Source of the DNA: Megalonaias nervosa
Taxonomy: Eukaryota; Mollusca; Bivalvia; Unionida; Unionidae
Assembly (NCBI GenBank): GCA_016617855.1
Contig: JAECUM010093710.1
Location: forward strand, 1-64,000
Length of the DNA stretch: 64,000 nt
Direction: 5' to 3'
Part shown: positions 46,785 to 58,849 of the stretch, piece by piece
How positions within the stretch are numbered: the first letter of the stretch is position 1
Layout of the letters: every line of letters begins with the position of its first letter
The notes under the pieces: model-generated
The model's input: only the letters and a program-made list of their open reading frames with translations
What the model was told of the DNA's origin: nothing
The model's database searches: none
Made by a program: the position numbers and the translations under genes

Positions 46785-48476
46785 ATGTCTCAGTGTGCAA
46801 GCTCATCTGCATTTAGAACATACATACCTGTTATGTTGTGCAAAATGATCAAGATGGTTTGAACATGTGTAAGTTATGGGTATTATTTATTGGTAAATTG
46901 TACGCAACGATACGACCCCATATCGTCAGGAAATTAAGTGCAAGTTGTATTTTTACCGCAACAATAATCTCATTATCAAATTGCAATAAAAAATAAAGAA
47001 CTTGAAATCAACGCTTAAGTTAATGCGCGTGTGTGTGTGTGTGTGTGTGCACGCGCGCCAAAGAGATCAATCAAACAAAATTTTTTCAGTGTACAAGACC
47101 GTATGTATTCAGTGTAGTTTTTATTTGTAGCTTTTGCAAAGAGAAAAAAAGACTATTTTTAGTTACCTGACGAGTGGGATAATCCTCATGTATTACGACC
47201 CTACTATATTCCATTAGGAATAAACACCGCTAAATCAACAGTTCGTTCCTGTTTTAATTACAATGTACATTGTCACAACAACCACATGGTTATATAGTGT
47301 TATTTACACGGTAATTAAACCTGCTTAGCGCTTTGGTTAGTCCAGTTGAAACCAGCTTGAGGGCAAGAATCGACTTAAGAGGTCAAATCAGTGAGGCTGC
47401 CAGTAGGGAAATGAGGCTCACTTTAGGGAAATGAAAGTCTGTCAATGTGCTATTGAAGCCGTTGTCCATATAGCAGATGTCATAAGGACAAGCGATCATA
47501 TGCATTACTTGTTATTCGAACTCGCCAATAAAGATAATAGTGGGGTATATCAGAGAATAGATTTGCAATAAAATGTTAATTATATTCAAGTCAAAACAGA
47601 ACAAGCACTTAAAAGATAGTATATGTATATATACGAATCGATTTAACGGAGTCCGTGACTTTTAAATTTACGATGGAAAATGACAAGGTTTTTATATGTT
47701 ATGTTTGTATGACTAACGAAACAATAAGACAAGTTGACCAATGGTCTGTGGTCTTCACTTTAGCATGTACTGAGATGTAATTTTTGTTGGATAAGACAAC
47801 ATCAAAGGGCTTCCGAACTCGTTTTAAAATGCACGTGGTGTTTTGTTACGGTGATGGACTTAATAAGGAGAATTAATTAACGATAATATTTAAAGGTATG
47901 GTCTGTAAAGTCCTTTGTTCATTTGTTAATAAACACCAGTAGATATTGTAATGACAGTAAGAGTTTTTGCACATGAGCGCCCGCAGGATCTTTTGCAAAA
48001 GGTGGGGTGGGGTCAGTCAGTCATGGCCGGGAGAGTTAGTATAATAAGCAGTCTGAAACTAAAGCTAATATTTACTAAGCATTTTGAACAGAATTTTGTG
48101 ACATATTTTCAGCTTCATTTGCATGATTAAACTTGTCGGAATATATACTGCAGTATGATTTCGGGGGGTGGGGGGTGTCACGTGACCCCCCTTGACCTAT
48201 GCTGCGGGCGCCCATGCTTATGCATCAATCATTATATTTTCTCACCAACAATTAATCATTAATTTTTGTAAAAACAAAGTGGGAATACGGTATTTTCGAT
48301 CTTTTTTGCAAACGTAAATCTTCTTAGTGGAAATGTTATGTCCGATAATTTAATGAATTTTTCAAATAATACAAAGTGATATGTACGAAAAATTATGATA
48401 AATTTAAATAATTATTATTTTGATAACTGGATTGTGTACGAAAAATTAAAGGGTACGAAAAATATATAAAATATGG
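46501..48476. mobile_element. TA-flanked 2-kb element with inverted ends
   Basis: Left end CCGTATTTTATATAATTTTC and right end gaaaaatatataaaatatgg are inverted repeats of about 22 bp, extended by gtacgaaaaatta repeats on both sides (46523-46620 and 48380-48460). TA flanks at 46499-46500 and 48477-48478. No transposase motif found. Includes GA (46731-46780) and GT (47028-47056) runs. Most likely a deleted Tc1/mariner or related element. Confidence 0.68.
46731..46780. repeat. (GA)n microsatellite
   Basis: About 25 GA units, inside the element at 46501-48476. Confidence 0.95.
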
Positions 48477-49125
48477 TAGTTAATTGTAGGCGTCAATTTC
48501 AAACTTCTGTTTTTGTCAATAAGCTCTCTAATGTCAGCAAGGTGTCTTTCACAGTATCAGCTATAGTGTAAGCTTAATCATCACACTTTAGTTACAGCTT
48601 TTAGATCGCAACTTATACAACAATTAAAAGACACATAGCAAATTACTATAAGGCACCAGCCACTTAATTTTGGGGGGTGGGGGAGGACTGTGATTTTCTT
48701 TTGAGCTGATATATATCTTTTCATTTCTTTTATCTAAATATAATTAATTTTTTTTCCAAATAATATCATGGAGGTGTTATTTTGCAATAAATCTGGGCAA
48801 GACATTTTTTCCAGCTACTGAGAAATGGAAATTAAACAAAGAAGTTTCAGGCTCCTGCCCCAGAACATTGAATTTGTTGCTCCTTAACATAGTTGTGGTA
48901 TACCATAGTATCGCGGTATGTTCAGAAAAACAGCGGTTTACTGTGGTACAAATTTTTTATGGTACCAAAATCTGTATATATGTATGTATGTATGTCTGTA
49001 TGTATGTATAGGGTTTAATAGCATATCAGCACATGTGACTATATAGTGCTCATTAAGTTTAAGCATCTCCAGAAAGATACACAAAACAGAAGATAAAGGC
49101 AAAAGGCTAAAAAAGGAAAAACATG

Positions 49126-49200
<75 letters not shown>

Positions 49201-49201
49201 T
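49126..49201. repeat. (AAT)n-(ATT)n inverted microsatellite
   Basis: About eleven AAT units, then 'atc', then about twelve ATT units. The two halves are complementary, so the strand can fold into a long hairpin. Confidence 0.92.
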
Positions 49202-50254
49202 AAGAAGAAGCTCGTTGGTCAACTGACCAGTCTTCCATGGGGCCTTCTAGTGCATGACAAAAGGTAAAAGTGTACGCTGTAACATTTAATATAACCCTTC
49301 TACTCTTGCAGCAGAGTATAAAATTCACTTTGTAATAATTTGCAATGATTTTTTTATACAGTATACAAACTGAAGTATTCATTACTGTTTCAAAATGTAT
49401 CAAATTCTGCCTTCTGGTTTCAATGCCACAACCAAAAGAATGTAAAGCATATTGCAAACACTGAATGATAATACTGACCACAATGTGTCACCAGTGGCAA
49501 TTGTTGTTCCCGATTAAAAATAAAATGTTGTGTAGAAAATTTCTATTTTTGGTCTACAACAGCTTGTCTTCTGCCTAGTGAACTGATTATTTTTTCTTGA
49601 TCAGCATAAACTGCATATAATCAAAACTATTAGGTCTCAAATGTTCAGACCTGTTCTTCAATTGTGGGCTCATGAAGAAATGAAAAACTTGAACCACAAC
49701 ATCAGTGCAAATTTTCCAGGACTGGGACCTGGATCCCAATGTAAAAGGGTAGAGTGAACATGTATGTCAAAGAAGGAATTGTTTTGGCTTCGTAATAATT
49801 CATGCCATATATGATGAGAATCTATGAGGGGGTTAAGGAAATTTTTTTTAAAACTAAAACCTCAACAAACTATCGATGCTGCTCAACAATTCTACTGTGG
49901 CTAACTCCTAAAATGCTGATTCAAACTTATTCCATTTTTTACAGCACACAAAAGTATACCAACTTTTAAAGGGTTTCAGGAGATCTTGAGAAAACAAGCG
50001 TGATGGACAGACTGATTATCAACATGACTCTAGTATACCCCACCAAATTTCATTTTGCTGTTGAGTGTAACAATGACTGTAAAAGAAATATGTCTTTTTG
50101 TACATGTGTAAAGCTCAAATTTACAGAATTTTTATATCCTGATCTAATTGTGTTTCTGTGGGTAAATATTCTTGTGACAAGTTAAACGTTTGTAAAAGCT
50201 GATATCCTGAGTTATGGGAGTAGGTGATAATCACTTGTTTAAAGCATCAAGTCT

Positions 50255-50405
50255 AAAATGGTGCAGGTAGGACTTGCGCCAACTGATCAGTCCAGATAGC
50301 TACTGTGGCATGTCTTTGGACACCGCACTTTTACTCTACTTGCTTCAACCCAATATAACCTTGGAAATGTTGATGTGCTGCTCAACACCAAACCAAACCA
50401 AACCA
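50255..50405 (+). mobile_element. SINE-like copy, family 3, (CCAAA)n tail
   Basis: Body (tttggacaccgcacttttac, tctacttgcttca, aaccttggaaatgttgatgt) and tail (accaaaccaaaccaaacc) resemble the minus-strand copy at 52550-52727. The head is degraded. Confidence 0.5.
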
Positions 50406-50721
50406 AATTTCAACAGAAAAACTAACAATAAGACCTAGATGCAATGTGTAAATGACAATGCTGACAAGAACATCAACAACAACACAGAATGTTTCTAAGT
50501 AATCATACAGTCAATCGATGCCTTTTAAGACTTATGAAAAACGAGTATAAATATGATGAACATAAAGCCACTCACTGGGCACCCACAGACTTGGCAAACA
50601 GCTAGCAGCTACAGTAAACTAATCAGCCACTGATCATCCTGAATTCAGAGTCTGTAACACCTGTTCACACCAATCACCTATTTCCAGTCATGCATAAGAA
50701 GGGTGTTATAGTGTGGATATA

Positions 50722-50747
50722 TCTATATCTATCTATCTATCTATCTA

Positions 50748-50788
<41 letters not shown>
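50722..50788. repeat. (ATCT)n(AT)n microsatellite
   Basis: Six ATCT units followed by about eighteen AT units. Confidence 0.95.
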
Positions 50789-51070
50789 TGTTTCCATGGA
50801 AAGCCAGTGTTTGCAATAACTGCCTCCAGACTTTAAAGACTCAATGCATTGTGGCTTAGAGGAAATAATTGCAACAGAAAAAAGGGGTATCCAGCTAAAA
50901 GTACCCTTTCCCCATCCACATTAAATATTACAAATCCAGTGATTTCTCCAGAATATATTCTCCCTCAAGCATTTTTTAAAGGAAGGCTTGTCAATTTTGA
51001 TGGGAGCTGTTTTTATATCAGAAGAGAATCAATGAACAGAATTCAGTGTAATACTAGTATGCTTGAACAA

Positions 51071-51092
51071 ATGTGTGTGTGTGTGTGTGTGT
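51071..51092. repeat. (TG)n microsatellite
   Basis: Eleven TG units. Confidence 0.93.
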
Positions 51093-51624
51093 AATAAATA
51101 ACTTCTGAAAGATAGGCCAAAAACTCTGCTGTTTATTTCCATTATCAGCACAGTGGCAGTGATTGTGTGTTAAGACAATGGCCATATACTGTGTGACCAT
51201 GGCTGTATGCTGTATGACAATGGCTGTATGCTGTACACATTCGAACTGCATGAAATAAACATTTCCAAAATTGGTCACCCTGTAAACATGTACCGTATTA
51301 TCAGTAACACAGAAAGTACTGTTTCAAATTTAATTACACATTTCTAAACCTCAGCTTAAAAGCACTGTTTTAATAGTAATTTTTTGTTAGTTTTTTAAAG
51401 CACTGAAAACTTCCACATTGATAGAGGCATTACTACTAAAAAGCTGAAGCTGACAAGAATTGATTGTACCACACATTACACAACATTTCGCACCAGACTG
51501 ATTAACTTATAATGCAGACAGACATTATTATTTCAATTATTTAACTTTGAAAATATGTTCATTAACAGAATCTATGATAAGCATCATCTTATTATAAAGA
51601 CAGCATAGAGAGGATTATGAAAAA

Positions 51625-52060
51625 GTCCCTCAAACATATCCCCATGTGTCCTGACGGAGTTGCCACAGCTACTGAGAGTGAGTAGTAACAGCAAGATTTT
51701 CAGGATGACCGTTGTGGCAGCCGTACTGAATGTATAGTAGGTACATAAGAAGTCTATTGGTGAAAACCAATGTTGACAATGAGACTCATTTCAAAGGAAT
51801 AGTGATAACAATATTTTCAACATGGCCTGCATTATTACCATATTGACAGTCAATCGGCATCACTTTAATTTCAGGCCAACTAGACAGCATAAAAACTCAT
51901 CATGAAACCCCCATATCAAACTGACATCATTTAATCATAGCAATAAGAATATTTTCAAGATAGCCACCAAGGTGGTAATACTGGAAAATTAGATCAGTGC
52001 CATTTTAGCTTGCAACAAACAAAACTATAAGAAACCATCTGGTGAAAACAGAGAATTTCA
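51625..52060 (+). repeat. AAGATGGC/GGCCAT repeat family, fragment
   Basis: Three or four decayed blocks (gcaagattttcaggatgacc, gtggcagccgtactgaatgt, gataacaatattttcaacat). No clear head or tail. Confidence 0.55.
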
Positions 52061-52549
52061 AGATAGGTGCCATGCCAATGCCTTGCATGAAAACAGTTCT
52101 CAGCTGTAAGAGTAACATCTAGATTGGGGCATTAAGGTTGAGTTGTGAATCGGTTTGATTAAACGGCATAGTTTTGGTTATCATATTCCATGTACACGTT
52201 TAGAACTTTTGGCAAACACTGCAGCCTAACCATTAAATACCAAAAACTGCAGGTTTGCCACTGTAAAATCTCGTCAAATTCAGTTGATACAATGTTTTTA
52301 ATTGAAAAATAATCAATGAAAGCTGCCCATCACTCACCTGCAAAAAGTCACTCAGTAAGTGCTTAATTATGCAGTTAATTAAATAATCTAATGCTAGCAT
52401 GATTAGATTGAGCTTTGTTAATATTAGTGAATACTGCAGTTTTGTTAAACTCAAATCAACTGTACAATTTTCATGTACAAATAAATCTCTTCCACACTAA
52501 CATCACCCCTGCTACTACAATCACTAGCACATAATGTCCACTTGTGTTA

Positions 52550-52727
52550 ATAGGTTTGGTTTGGTGCATTATGGCGCTGCAACACAAGTAGGTTATTCTG
52601 TGCCAAGACAAATGGAGTAGAGTGCTTTGTCCATGGACACGCCCATAGCTGACCCTGGCTGGTCCAGTGGTAGGATCTGAACCAGCTACCTTTTGGTACG
52701 CTCACCTCTAAGCCACCATGGCTACCT
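52550..52727 (-). mobile_element. SINE, family 3
   Basis: Minus-strand head ggtggcttagaggtgagcg (A box) and ggttcagatcc (B box), body with gacaaagcactctactccat, tail accaaaccaaaccta. Flanks 'tgtgttaa' and 'tgtgtaa' may be an aged duplication. Confidence 0.68.
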
Positions 52728-52910
52728 GTGTAAGTACCATATTTCCCGGTTACATGCAGATTAATCAAACTGTAACCATTGTGTAAGTACATGTACAAAG
52801 ATCACCCAGCTGATCAAGGTCACTCTTATTTTTAGCTGGTCCACCTGTATAATTGTTATATAATTGTGCTAACCTCCAGATTTATACATGTAAGAACTCG
52901 TATAAATATG

Positions 52911-53060
52911 TATACAGTATACCCTTCAAATTGAGACCACCAAATGAACTATATAAAAGTGGTCTATGTAATAAGGTATTTGCTTTTTTTGCAAATAGGA
53001 GTGAATGAACAAGGCTGGAACTGGGTAGTGGTCTCAATTTTAGTGGTAATCACAGGCAGA
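52911..53060. mobile_element. possible short MITE
   Basis: Caaattgagaccac (52928 on) and gtggtctcaatttt (53030-53043) form an inverted repeat. The outer ends are unclear. Confidence 0.35.
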
Positions 53061-53607
53061 GGTTACCGTAGTTCTGAAATCTGGGTATCAACAGTTCTTC
53101 AGTGACTTGTGATGGATACACATGTATTAATAATAGATAGATATGCGAGAGAACAAAAAAAAAAACAAAAGAGCGAGACAAAGATAGATAAAGGAAACAT
53201 CACATATTTTATAACTACTGGATATTCCACAATCAAGTTATATATTTTTATAATTTAAATACTGAAAGACTTATATTTTAAAACATACTTCCAATGACTG
53301 TGTACTTTTATTTATATAAAATTCTATTTAGGCCAAAAAAATGTTTTCTACTGCACTTGGATTAAATTTAGGGTATGGTAGGCATGTCGTTTTTGTGAGG
53401 TCTTGTTTTGTTTCTTTGAAACATATATACTTAATTAGATTTTTTTGTGATTCTCTTTTCTTTTGCCATGGGGGACAAAAGTTGGCAGTGAGAAACAGTG
53501 ATGGTCAGCAGACCGGAAACACATTTTGGGGGGATCCCTGTATATCAAATGTTTTGTCCAAGCAGCAATGAAATAAATACTTCCAAACTTGAGGAAGAAA
53601 AATTTTA

Positions 53608-53668
53608 TGATAATAATAAAATTTAATAATAATAATAAATTTAATAATAATAATAATAATAATAATTA
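53608..53668. repeat. (AAT)n microsatellite
   Basis: Interrupted AAT repeat; another lies at 54001-54058. Confidence 0.9.
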
Positions 53669-53805
53669 TATGATAAATCCAAATTTTGAAAAGAATGTTT
53701 CACATTAATTATTACAATAAATTTAAGTTGATGACATTATTTTATCTATACATAATGGGAATTATCTGTTAATTTTTGAGGAATGTGACAAAAAGGCAAA
53801 CTTAC

Positions 53806-53861
53806 TTGTATTTTTTCTGTGCCAATTCCGTCTTTGAGAGCTTAGACAAAGTGGTCAAAAC
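53806..53861 (-). CDS. vav: vav exon: end of CH domain / linker to acidic region
   Basis: Fifty-six nt, flanked by an upstream 'ttttatag' acceptor and a downstream 'gtaagt' donor. The reading is VLTTLSKLSKTELAQKKY followed by two leftover bases (AA). It matches the last part of the Vav calponin-homology domain, where family members read V-x-x-TLS-x-LS-x-x-x-x-AQ just before the acidic region. The CH domain helps hold Vav autoinhibited. The exon starts in phase 0 and ends in phase 2. That fits both candidate next exons (46035-46106 and 42960-43043), which each begin with a T that completes an Asn codon. The preceding CH exons were not found between 53.9 and 64 kb and are probably beyond the window. 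Confidence 0.85.
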
Positions 53862-54511
53862 CTATAAAAGAAATATTACAAATGAACTGACAATAGAACT
53901 AATGATGATTGGTACACTGCAAAGTGTCCAGCTATCTAGAACTGGATTGATATCATCGATGTATCAATCAACCACAGTATTTTCTCATATAATGGCATAT
54001 AATAATAATAGCTGTAATAATAATACATGCAATAATAATAATAATAATAATAATAATATTCTCAAAAATATTTTCATGCATTAGCAATGTAATACGAACA
54101 TCCATTTGCTGAAGAAAAATTACTTTAAGTGTCCTTTCCTGAAATTATACATTTTTCTTTTATTTCTAGCCAATATATTCTCCCAATTAAATTACAGTAG
54201 TCTAGATCTGGTTGAATGTCACTTTTGTAAAATGTAACTCTGTACTGTGATGGAATGAAGACCTTGATTTTCTTTCACTGAGATAAAGAGTTTACTTTCT
54301 TTGAAAAATAATTTATATGAGCCAACTGCAACTTATTACCTACAGATATGCCAAGAATTGTATGACAACAGGTCATTTTAACTTCAATGTTATAGAGAAC
54401 ATGCAGTATATCAGTTTGTAATCTTGCTCTTTTCTGCTGTACGGGTTTTAAAATTAGGGTAGATAGGTATTTTTTTTTAAAAAAAACACATTATATACAT
54501 TATAATAATTC

Positions 54512-54557
<46 letters not shown>
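54512..54557. repeat. (TA)n microsatellite inside LINE fragment B
   Basis: About 22 TA units. Confidence 0.95.
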
Positions 54558-54562
<5 letters not shown>

Positions 54563-54783
54563 TAAGTGCTTCAAAGTACTGGGCAAAACTGGCTGAATGG
54601 CACAAATCAATTTCAGAATTTTTTTTTTTAAACCATGGGAGAAAAAAATTGCTAGGGTCAGCAATAAGAAACAGGGATGGCTGGCTGACTGGAAACACAC
54701 ACATTTTTTTTTTTGCCTTATCAGAAAGACTTTTGTTTTGTCTGTATTGAGGATCATACCACTGATACTACACCATATCTGAA

Positions 54784-54930
54784 GTATGTGAGAAAGCTTG
54801 CCAGTAGCTTCTCGTGGCTCGGTGGTTTTTTTCGGGGTTTTCCTGGGTTCTTCCTCCACCATTAATACTGGCCGTCATGCATAGCCTATCATGTGCTGAA
54901 AAATGGCATTAAACCCTACAACAACAACAA
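54784..54930 (+). mobile_element. SINE family 2, 5'-truncated copy
   Basis: Starts gtatgtgagaaagcttgcca and ends in caacaacaacaa. It matches the 3' half of the SINE at 63395-63630 and lacks the tRNA head. ccatatctgaa flanks both sides (54773-54783 and 54931-54941), a perfect 11-bp duplication. So truncation happened at insertion. Confidence 0.87.
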
Positions 54931-55998
54931 CCATATCTGAAATCTGTTGACAGCAGTCTGAAGGTTTTTCTCAAGCTCAGCTAGGTTACCTTGAGCATCT
55001 GACATGGTGTTTCTGAGTGTCATCAGCATACATCAGTTGGTGAGACAGCATCGACTATTATCAAGTGTAGGTCATTCATGAACAGAACAAATAACAAGTG
55101 TCCTAAGATAGAAACTTGTGGTGCTCCACAACTTATGGTTTTATTTTCTATTAGGTGTATCTCCTGTTGTACTCAACTGCACAAGTAGGATGTGAACAAC
55201 ATAAAAGTATCTTCACTACGTTTATAGATTTTTAATCTTTCAATAAATAATTCATGATCTACTTGATCAAAAACTAATCTACATTGTGACCCTCTATTAC
55301 GTTTACATGAATGCTCAGTAGTGTTGTTCTGATTATCAATTATAACTGATCAACAGTTGGTTAAGCGAACCAATAAGATAATTGATTGTGAAACTCCATA
55401 ATCAGTTGTGTGTAAACAGAGACGACTACTTTTTAGTAGCATGCAAAACACAAAGGTTTGTAAAATTCAAATGTAATGGTAAGCTAAATAGGGCTTTCGA
55501 TCTACTAAAGTTGATCTAAATTATTTATTCCCTTCACAACTTACAAACATAAGACCATACCATATTCTGAAGGTGCAAACATTCATAATTAGGAACATAT
55601 AGTCATAATTACATGATTAAATTGTTAAATTGTTGAGTTAATAACTTTAAAGAAATTATGATGATTTGTTTCAGTATAAATGTAAAATCCTTTTAGTACA
55701 TGTATTGTAAATAATGACAAACAAGAAGATCATGTCCTTCTATACTTTAAATTATAGACATGTCAGATATGAATGAAAGGGTTTTGGGTGTTAGCAACAT
55801 TGTTTCAGTTACATAAGACTGATAAGCGGTAAAAATTTGCTTTCATTTAACAAAGTTGTAGAACAAAAATAACACAACAGAAAAAAATGTAATCTACCAA
55901 TCTTGTAACAGGTTAAAGTATACATGTCATTCAAAGAGATTACATGTACTCTGTGCAATAATTAACATTTTGAACTCTTGAGCAAAGATATGACTGTA

Positions 55999-58315
55999 CA
56001 GTAAAACCTGTTATGAGAGGCCGCCCCTTCTGCCAACAAAAAGAGGTCTCTCAAGACAGGTGGTCTCTCATAGCAGGCTTGTACAAAAAGACCAGTTTCC
56101 AAGGTCCAGTTTCAGAACAATTTCAAGAAAAATAACCACAATCACTGTACATATACTCTTTCTTTATTAATATTTCTTGCTAAAATATTGTATGCATTCA
56201 CCTAAAAACAAAATTATATAGCAATAAAAATATACTTCTGTCATTAAACATGAAATCACATTTACATTTGAAGGTCACATATTTTAGCATATGAAATCGT
56301 TTCTGAAATACTTTTTTTTCTTTATAACAACAAAATTTGTTTTACTGACGTTTAAACCACTTTTTTGCAAGTAGTCTGCTCTTTTTCACTTCTTTCAGTT
56401 AGAACAATTATTTTCTCCATCCTTAAAATTTGGCTCTTTTAGTTGGAGGTTCATCCATTGTCATTAAGGTTCTAGGTGTTAAAATTATTAGTGCTCAGTT
56501 GTAATATCGAACATAAAGACAGTTTTGACTGGGCTGTGGGAAAATATGAAAAATCTATACATGTGTATTGCATATCTAACAATTAATGAAATAAAAAGAA
56601 ACATTTATCTCATCCAGAAACAGAACCATTTACTCAGAGACAAAAGTCAACGGCTTCATTCAAAGATGACATACTAGGATTAACTCTATAAGCTAAGTGT
56701 GTAACGCGGTCGCACCAACTTGAATAGATGGCAGCTTTGTGATTGGGCTGTAATCACTTAACATTGGGGGGAAAAACAACAAACATCACAAGTCTTGAAC
56801 ACTATTAATCGAATCCCACAAATGATTCTCTCTTGCTGGTTTAATAGATAATGACCTTATTCACCCCCAGCAATACGGATTAACTCTAAAGACAAACAAT
56901 ATATGCGACCACTGCGTCAACTTTGGCACCACATCGGCAATTCGTGACATGTACATTAGCCTGGTTTACGGACTGTAGCATCCATCACTGGTAGCAACAA
57001 TCCTTTTTCTTTAATATTCCTTTTATGCTTGTTTTTTATCAGAACAATCGTTACTAATCAAGTGGTCGTTGTAACAATTAATTACATATAGGTCAGTGGT
57101 GTCCATCTGTTCTCAGGATACGGTCATTCACATGGATGTCGGGTCCTGTGATTAAGGGGGCACTCACCAGTTATTATGTACTTTTGAGAGAGTGACATAT
57201 ATCAGGTGAAGCTGTTTGCATTTAAAACATGCACAGTGGAGAGAATGTTGGCATACCTCTATGCTACTTTGATGTAATGTGGCTGACATTTCTTTGGATA
57301 TTGTACTTTTGGAAATTGTAAATGATCTTAGCACACTGCTAACTAAAATGACTGCTCCCTTGTGCTCCAAAAATCAGCCTGAATTTGTCTAAAGTACACT
57401 ATCCTTAGCACCTATTAAAATAGGGAAAATGAATTTTGCCAGACTAGACAATTCCAGCTTCTGAAAGTGCAATGAATGAATTACCAAATATATCAAATGT
57501 AAAAAAAGTTATCAGCTCCTTTTTTTCACAATTCACCTCTGAAGTTCAGGAAGTCAAAATGACCAAGTGGAACTAGCACTTTTTTGAAAGGTGCACATCT
57601 GGAGTAAGGCCAAGCTGTATACTCTACAAACCATATTACACCCATCAATCATACACCAAAATAAAGGGAATTAAAGGTTCTTTGAACAATACCCAAGATA
57701 CACAAGGTCTTTTTTAAACAGCCAGTATAACCAGTGAGGAAACCAGGGGAAATTCTTTTTCTTTAAAATTCTAACCCTATGCAAAATACGAAACTGTAGA
57801 GCACCACCTAAGGTTGGGAAGCAGACTAAGTGCAGGAATAATTAGTCTGGTTCCCTGCTTTGTATGCTCCCTGCATTGCTCACCCCTATACAAATAACGG
57901 AGAACAACGTAGGAGCATACGAAGCAGGGAACCAGACTAGGAAATAATCTACATATACTTTAGTCTGGTTTACGACAGAAACTATAAAACACAATAAGCA
58001 TAGCTAAAATATTCAGACATCTGTAGCCAGCCTATTTTTAAAAATTTTTTGTTTTTATTTAGAACGGTATGAACAGTCGTTCTTACAGGGATTAAATAAA
58101 GGTCGGCGGAGTTTATCCTCGTTTTTGCGATGAGGTCGTTCATAGCAGTGTTGAAATGCATATTTTGCCAAGACATCGCAGTCGCTGGTCGCGTTCAGCA
58201 GGTGGTCGCTCATAACAGAGTGTTTATATAATAAAATCGATCCGTGCATTACGATTGTAGTCAGAAATGACAGGTGGTCGCTCACAGCAGAGGTCGCTCA
58301 TGACAGTTTTTACTG
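55999..58315. mobile_element. Tigger-like element, 2.3 kb, mostly non-coding
   Basis: Inverted ends CAGTAAAACCTGTTATGAG (55999 on) and ctcatgacagtttttactg (to 58315), TA on both sides (55997-55998 and 58316-58317). The right end has many ggtcgctcataacag-type subterminal repeats (58130-58300). A minus-strand start MTMDEPPTKRAKF near 56460 resembles Tigger N-termini but breaks at once. It is nested in the hAT-like element and hosts a snapback MITE. Confidence 0.78.
57843..57939. mobile_element. snapback MITE, 97 bp
   Basis: Two 28-bp arms (57843-57870 and 57912-57939) are complementary with one mismatch: tagtctggttccctgctttg ... caaagcagggaaccagacta type. The central loop is 41 bp. The words ttagtctggttccctg also occur at 1603-1620 and 17738-17756 in the hAT-like MITE copies. 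Confidence 0.72.
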
Positions 58316-58849
58316 TATAAGAAACAAAACTGAAAATTTTCTCTTAGTAACCAATTATAATCGATGTCAATTATAGGTTGATTAAGTGGAACCAATTATC
58401 GATTATGAAATTCTGACGGATTCCCATCACTAATGCTGAGATTCATAACCACCACTTTGTATTTTCAATGGCTGACATGAAGGCATATTTCCTATTAAAA
58501 CACAATGTATCCATTTTTTTTTACATGGTGTTAAGCAAACCAAATTATGTTATGAACATATAAGACCATGCTAAATCTGAATTAACTGTTATGAAACTTC
58601 TATTCTGAATAGCTTTCTGGGTTTTTTTAGGAACAAGAAAATAACTGGCTGAAAAGGACCTTTTTTGGTGTGTTACTGTGCTCACTCTAATGAAATAGTT
58701 TCTGCCGATACACTGGAGTTGTGTGATTTAAATTCTGCACACAAGTTTAGATATTTTTTTTCAGGAAGATTCTTTTGTTTGCTCTTAGAATTTTTATACT
58801 GCTCACCACATACCAAATTTTATCAATGCTAGAGATCACAAGTTTATAT

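Larger units (their letters stand above)
46107..53805 (-). other. vav intron, 7.7 kb
   Basis: Holds a TA-flanked element (46501-48476), microsatellites, an AAT/ATT hairpin, two SINE-like copies and an AAGATGGC-family copy. The stretches 49202-50250 and 53070-53600 show nothing firm; 53460-53530 resembles 54640-54710. Confidence 0.6.
54160..55300 (-). pseudogene. LINE reverse transcriptase fragment B
   Basis: Across several frames the minus strand reads LVFDQVDHELFIERLKIY (motif A region, normally AFDTVDH), ISCGAPQVSILGHLLF then VLFMNDL (motif B, normally CGVPQGSxLGPLLFxLYIND), QLMYADDTQ (motif C), WCSISGMILNTDKTKVFLI, CHTILGISVGNKLQ, and YKSDIQPDLDYCNLI. The order is that of CR1/L2/Jockey-type LINEs. 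An AT run (54512-54557) and a SINE (54784-54930) interrupt it, and a hAT-like element cuts its upstream side at 55316. Confidence 0.8.
55316..58431. mobile_element. hAT-like element split by a Tigger-like element
   Basis: Left end cagtagtgttgttctgatta and right end ggattcccatcact (complement agtgatgggaatcc) with matching inner blocks (gttggttaagcgaacc / ggttgattaagtggaacc, in opposite ends). Both sides are flanked by aatgct (55310-55315 and 58432-58437). Without the insert it is about 0.8 kb and non-coding. Confidence 0.6.

Noticed and set aside
49200..49481. Minus-strand frame of 93 codons
   Set aside because: Starts next to a microsatellite, has no recognisable domain and no splice context.
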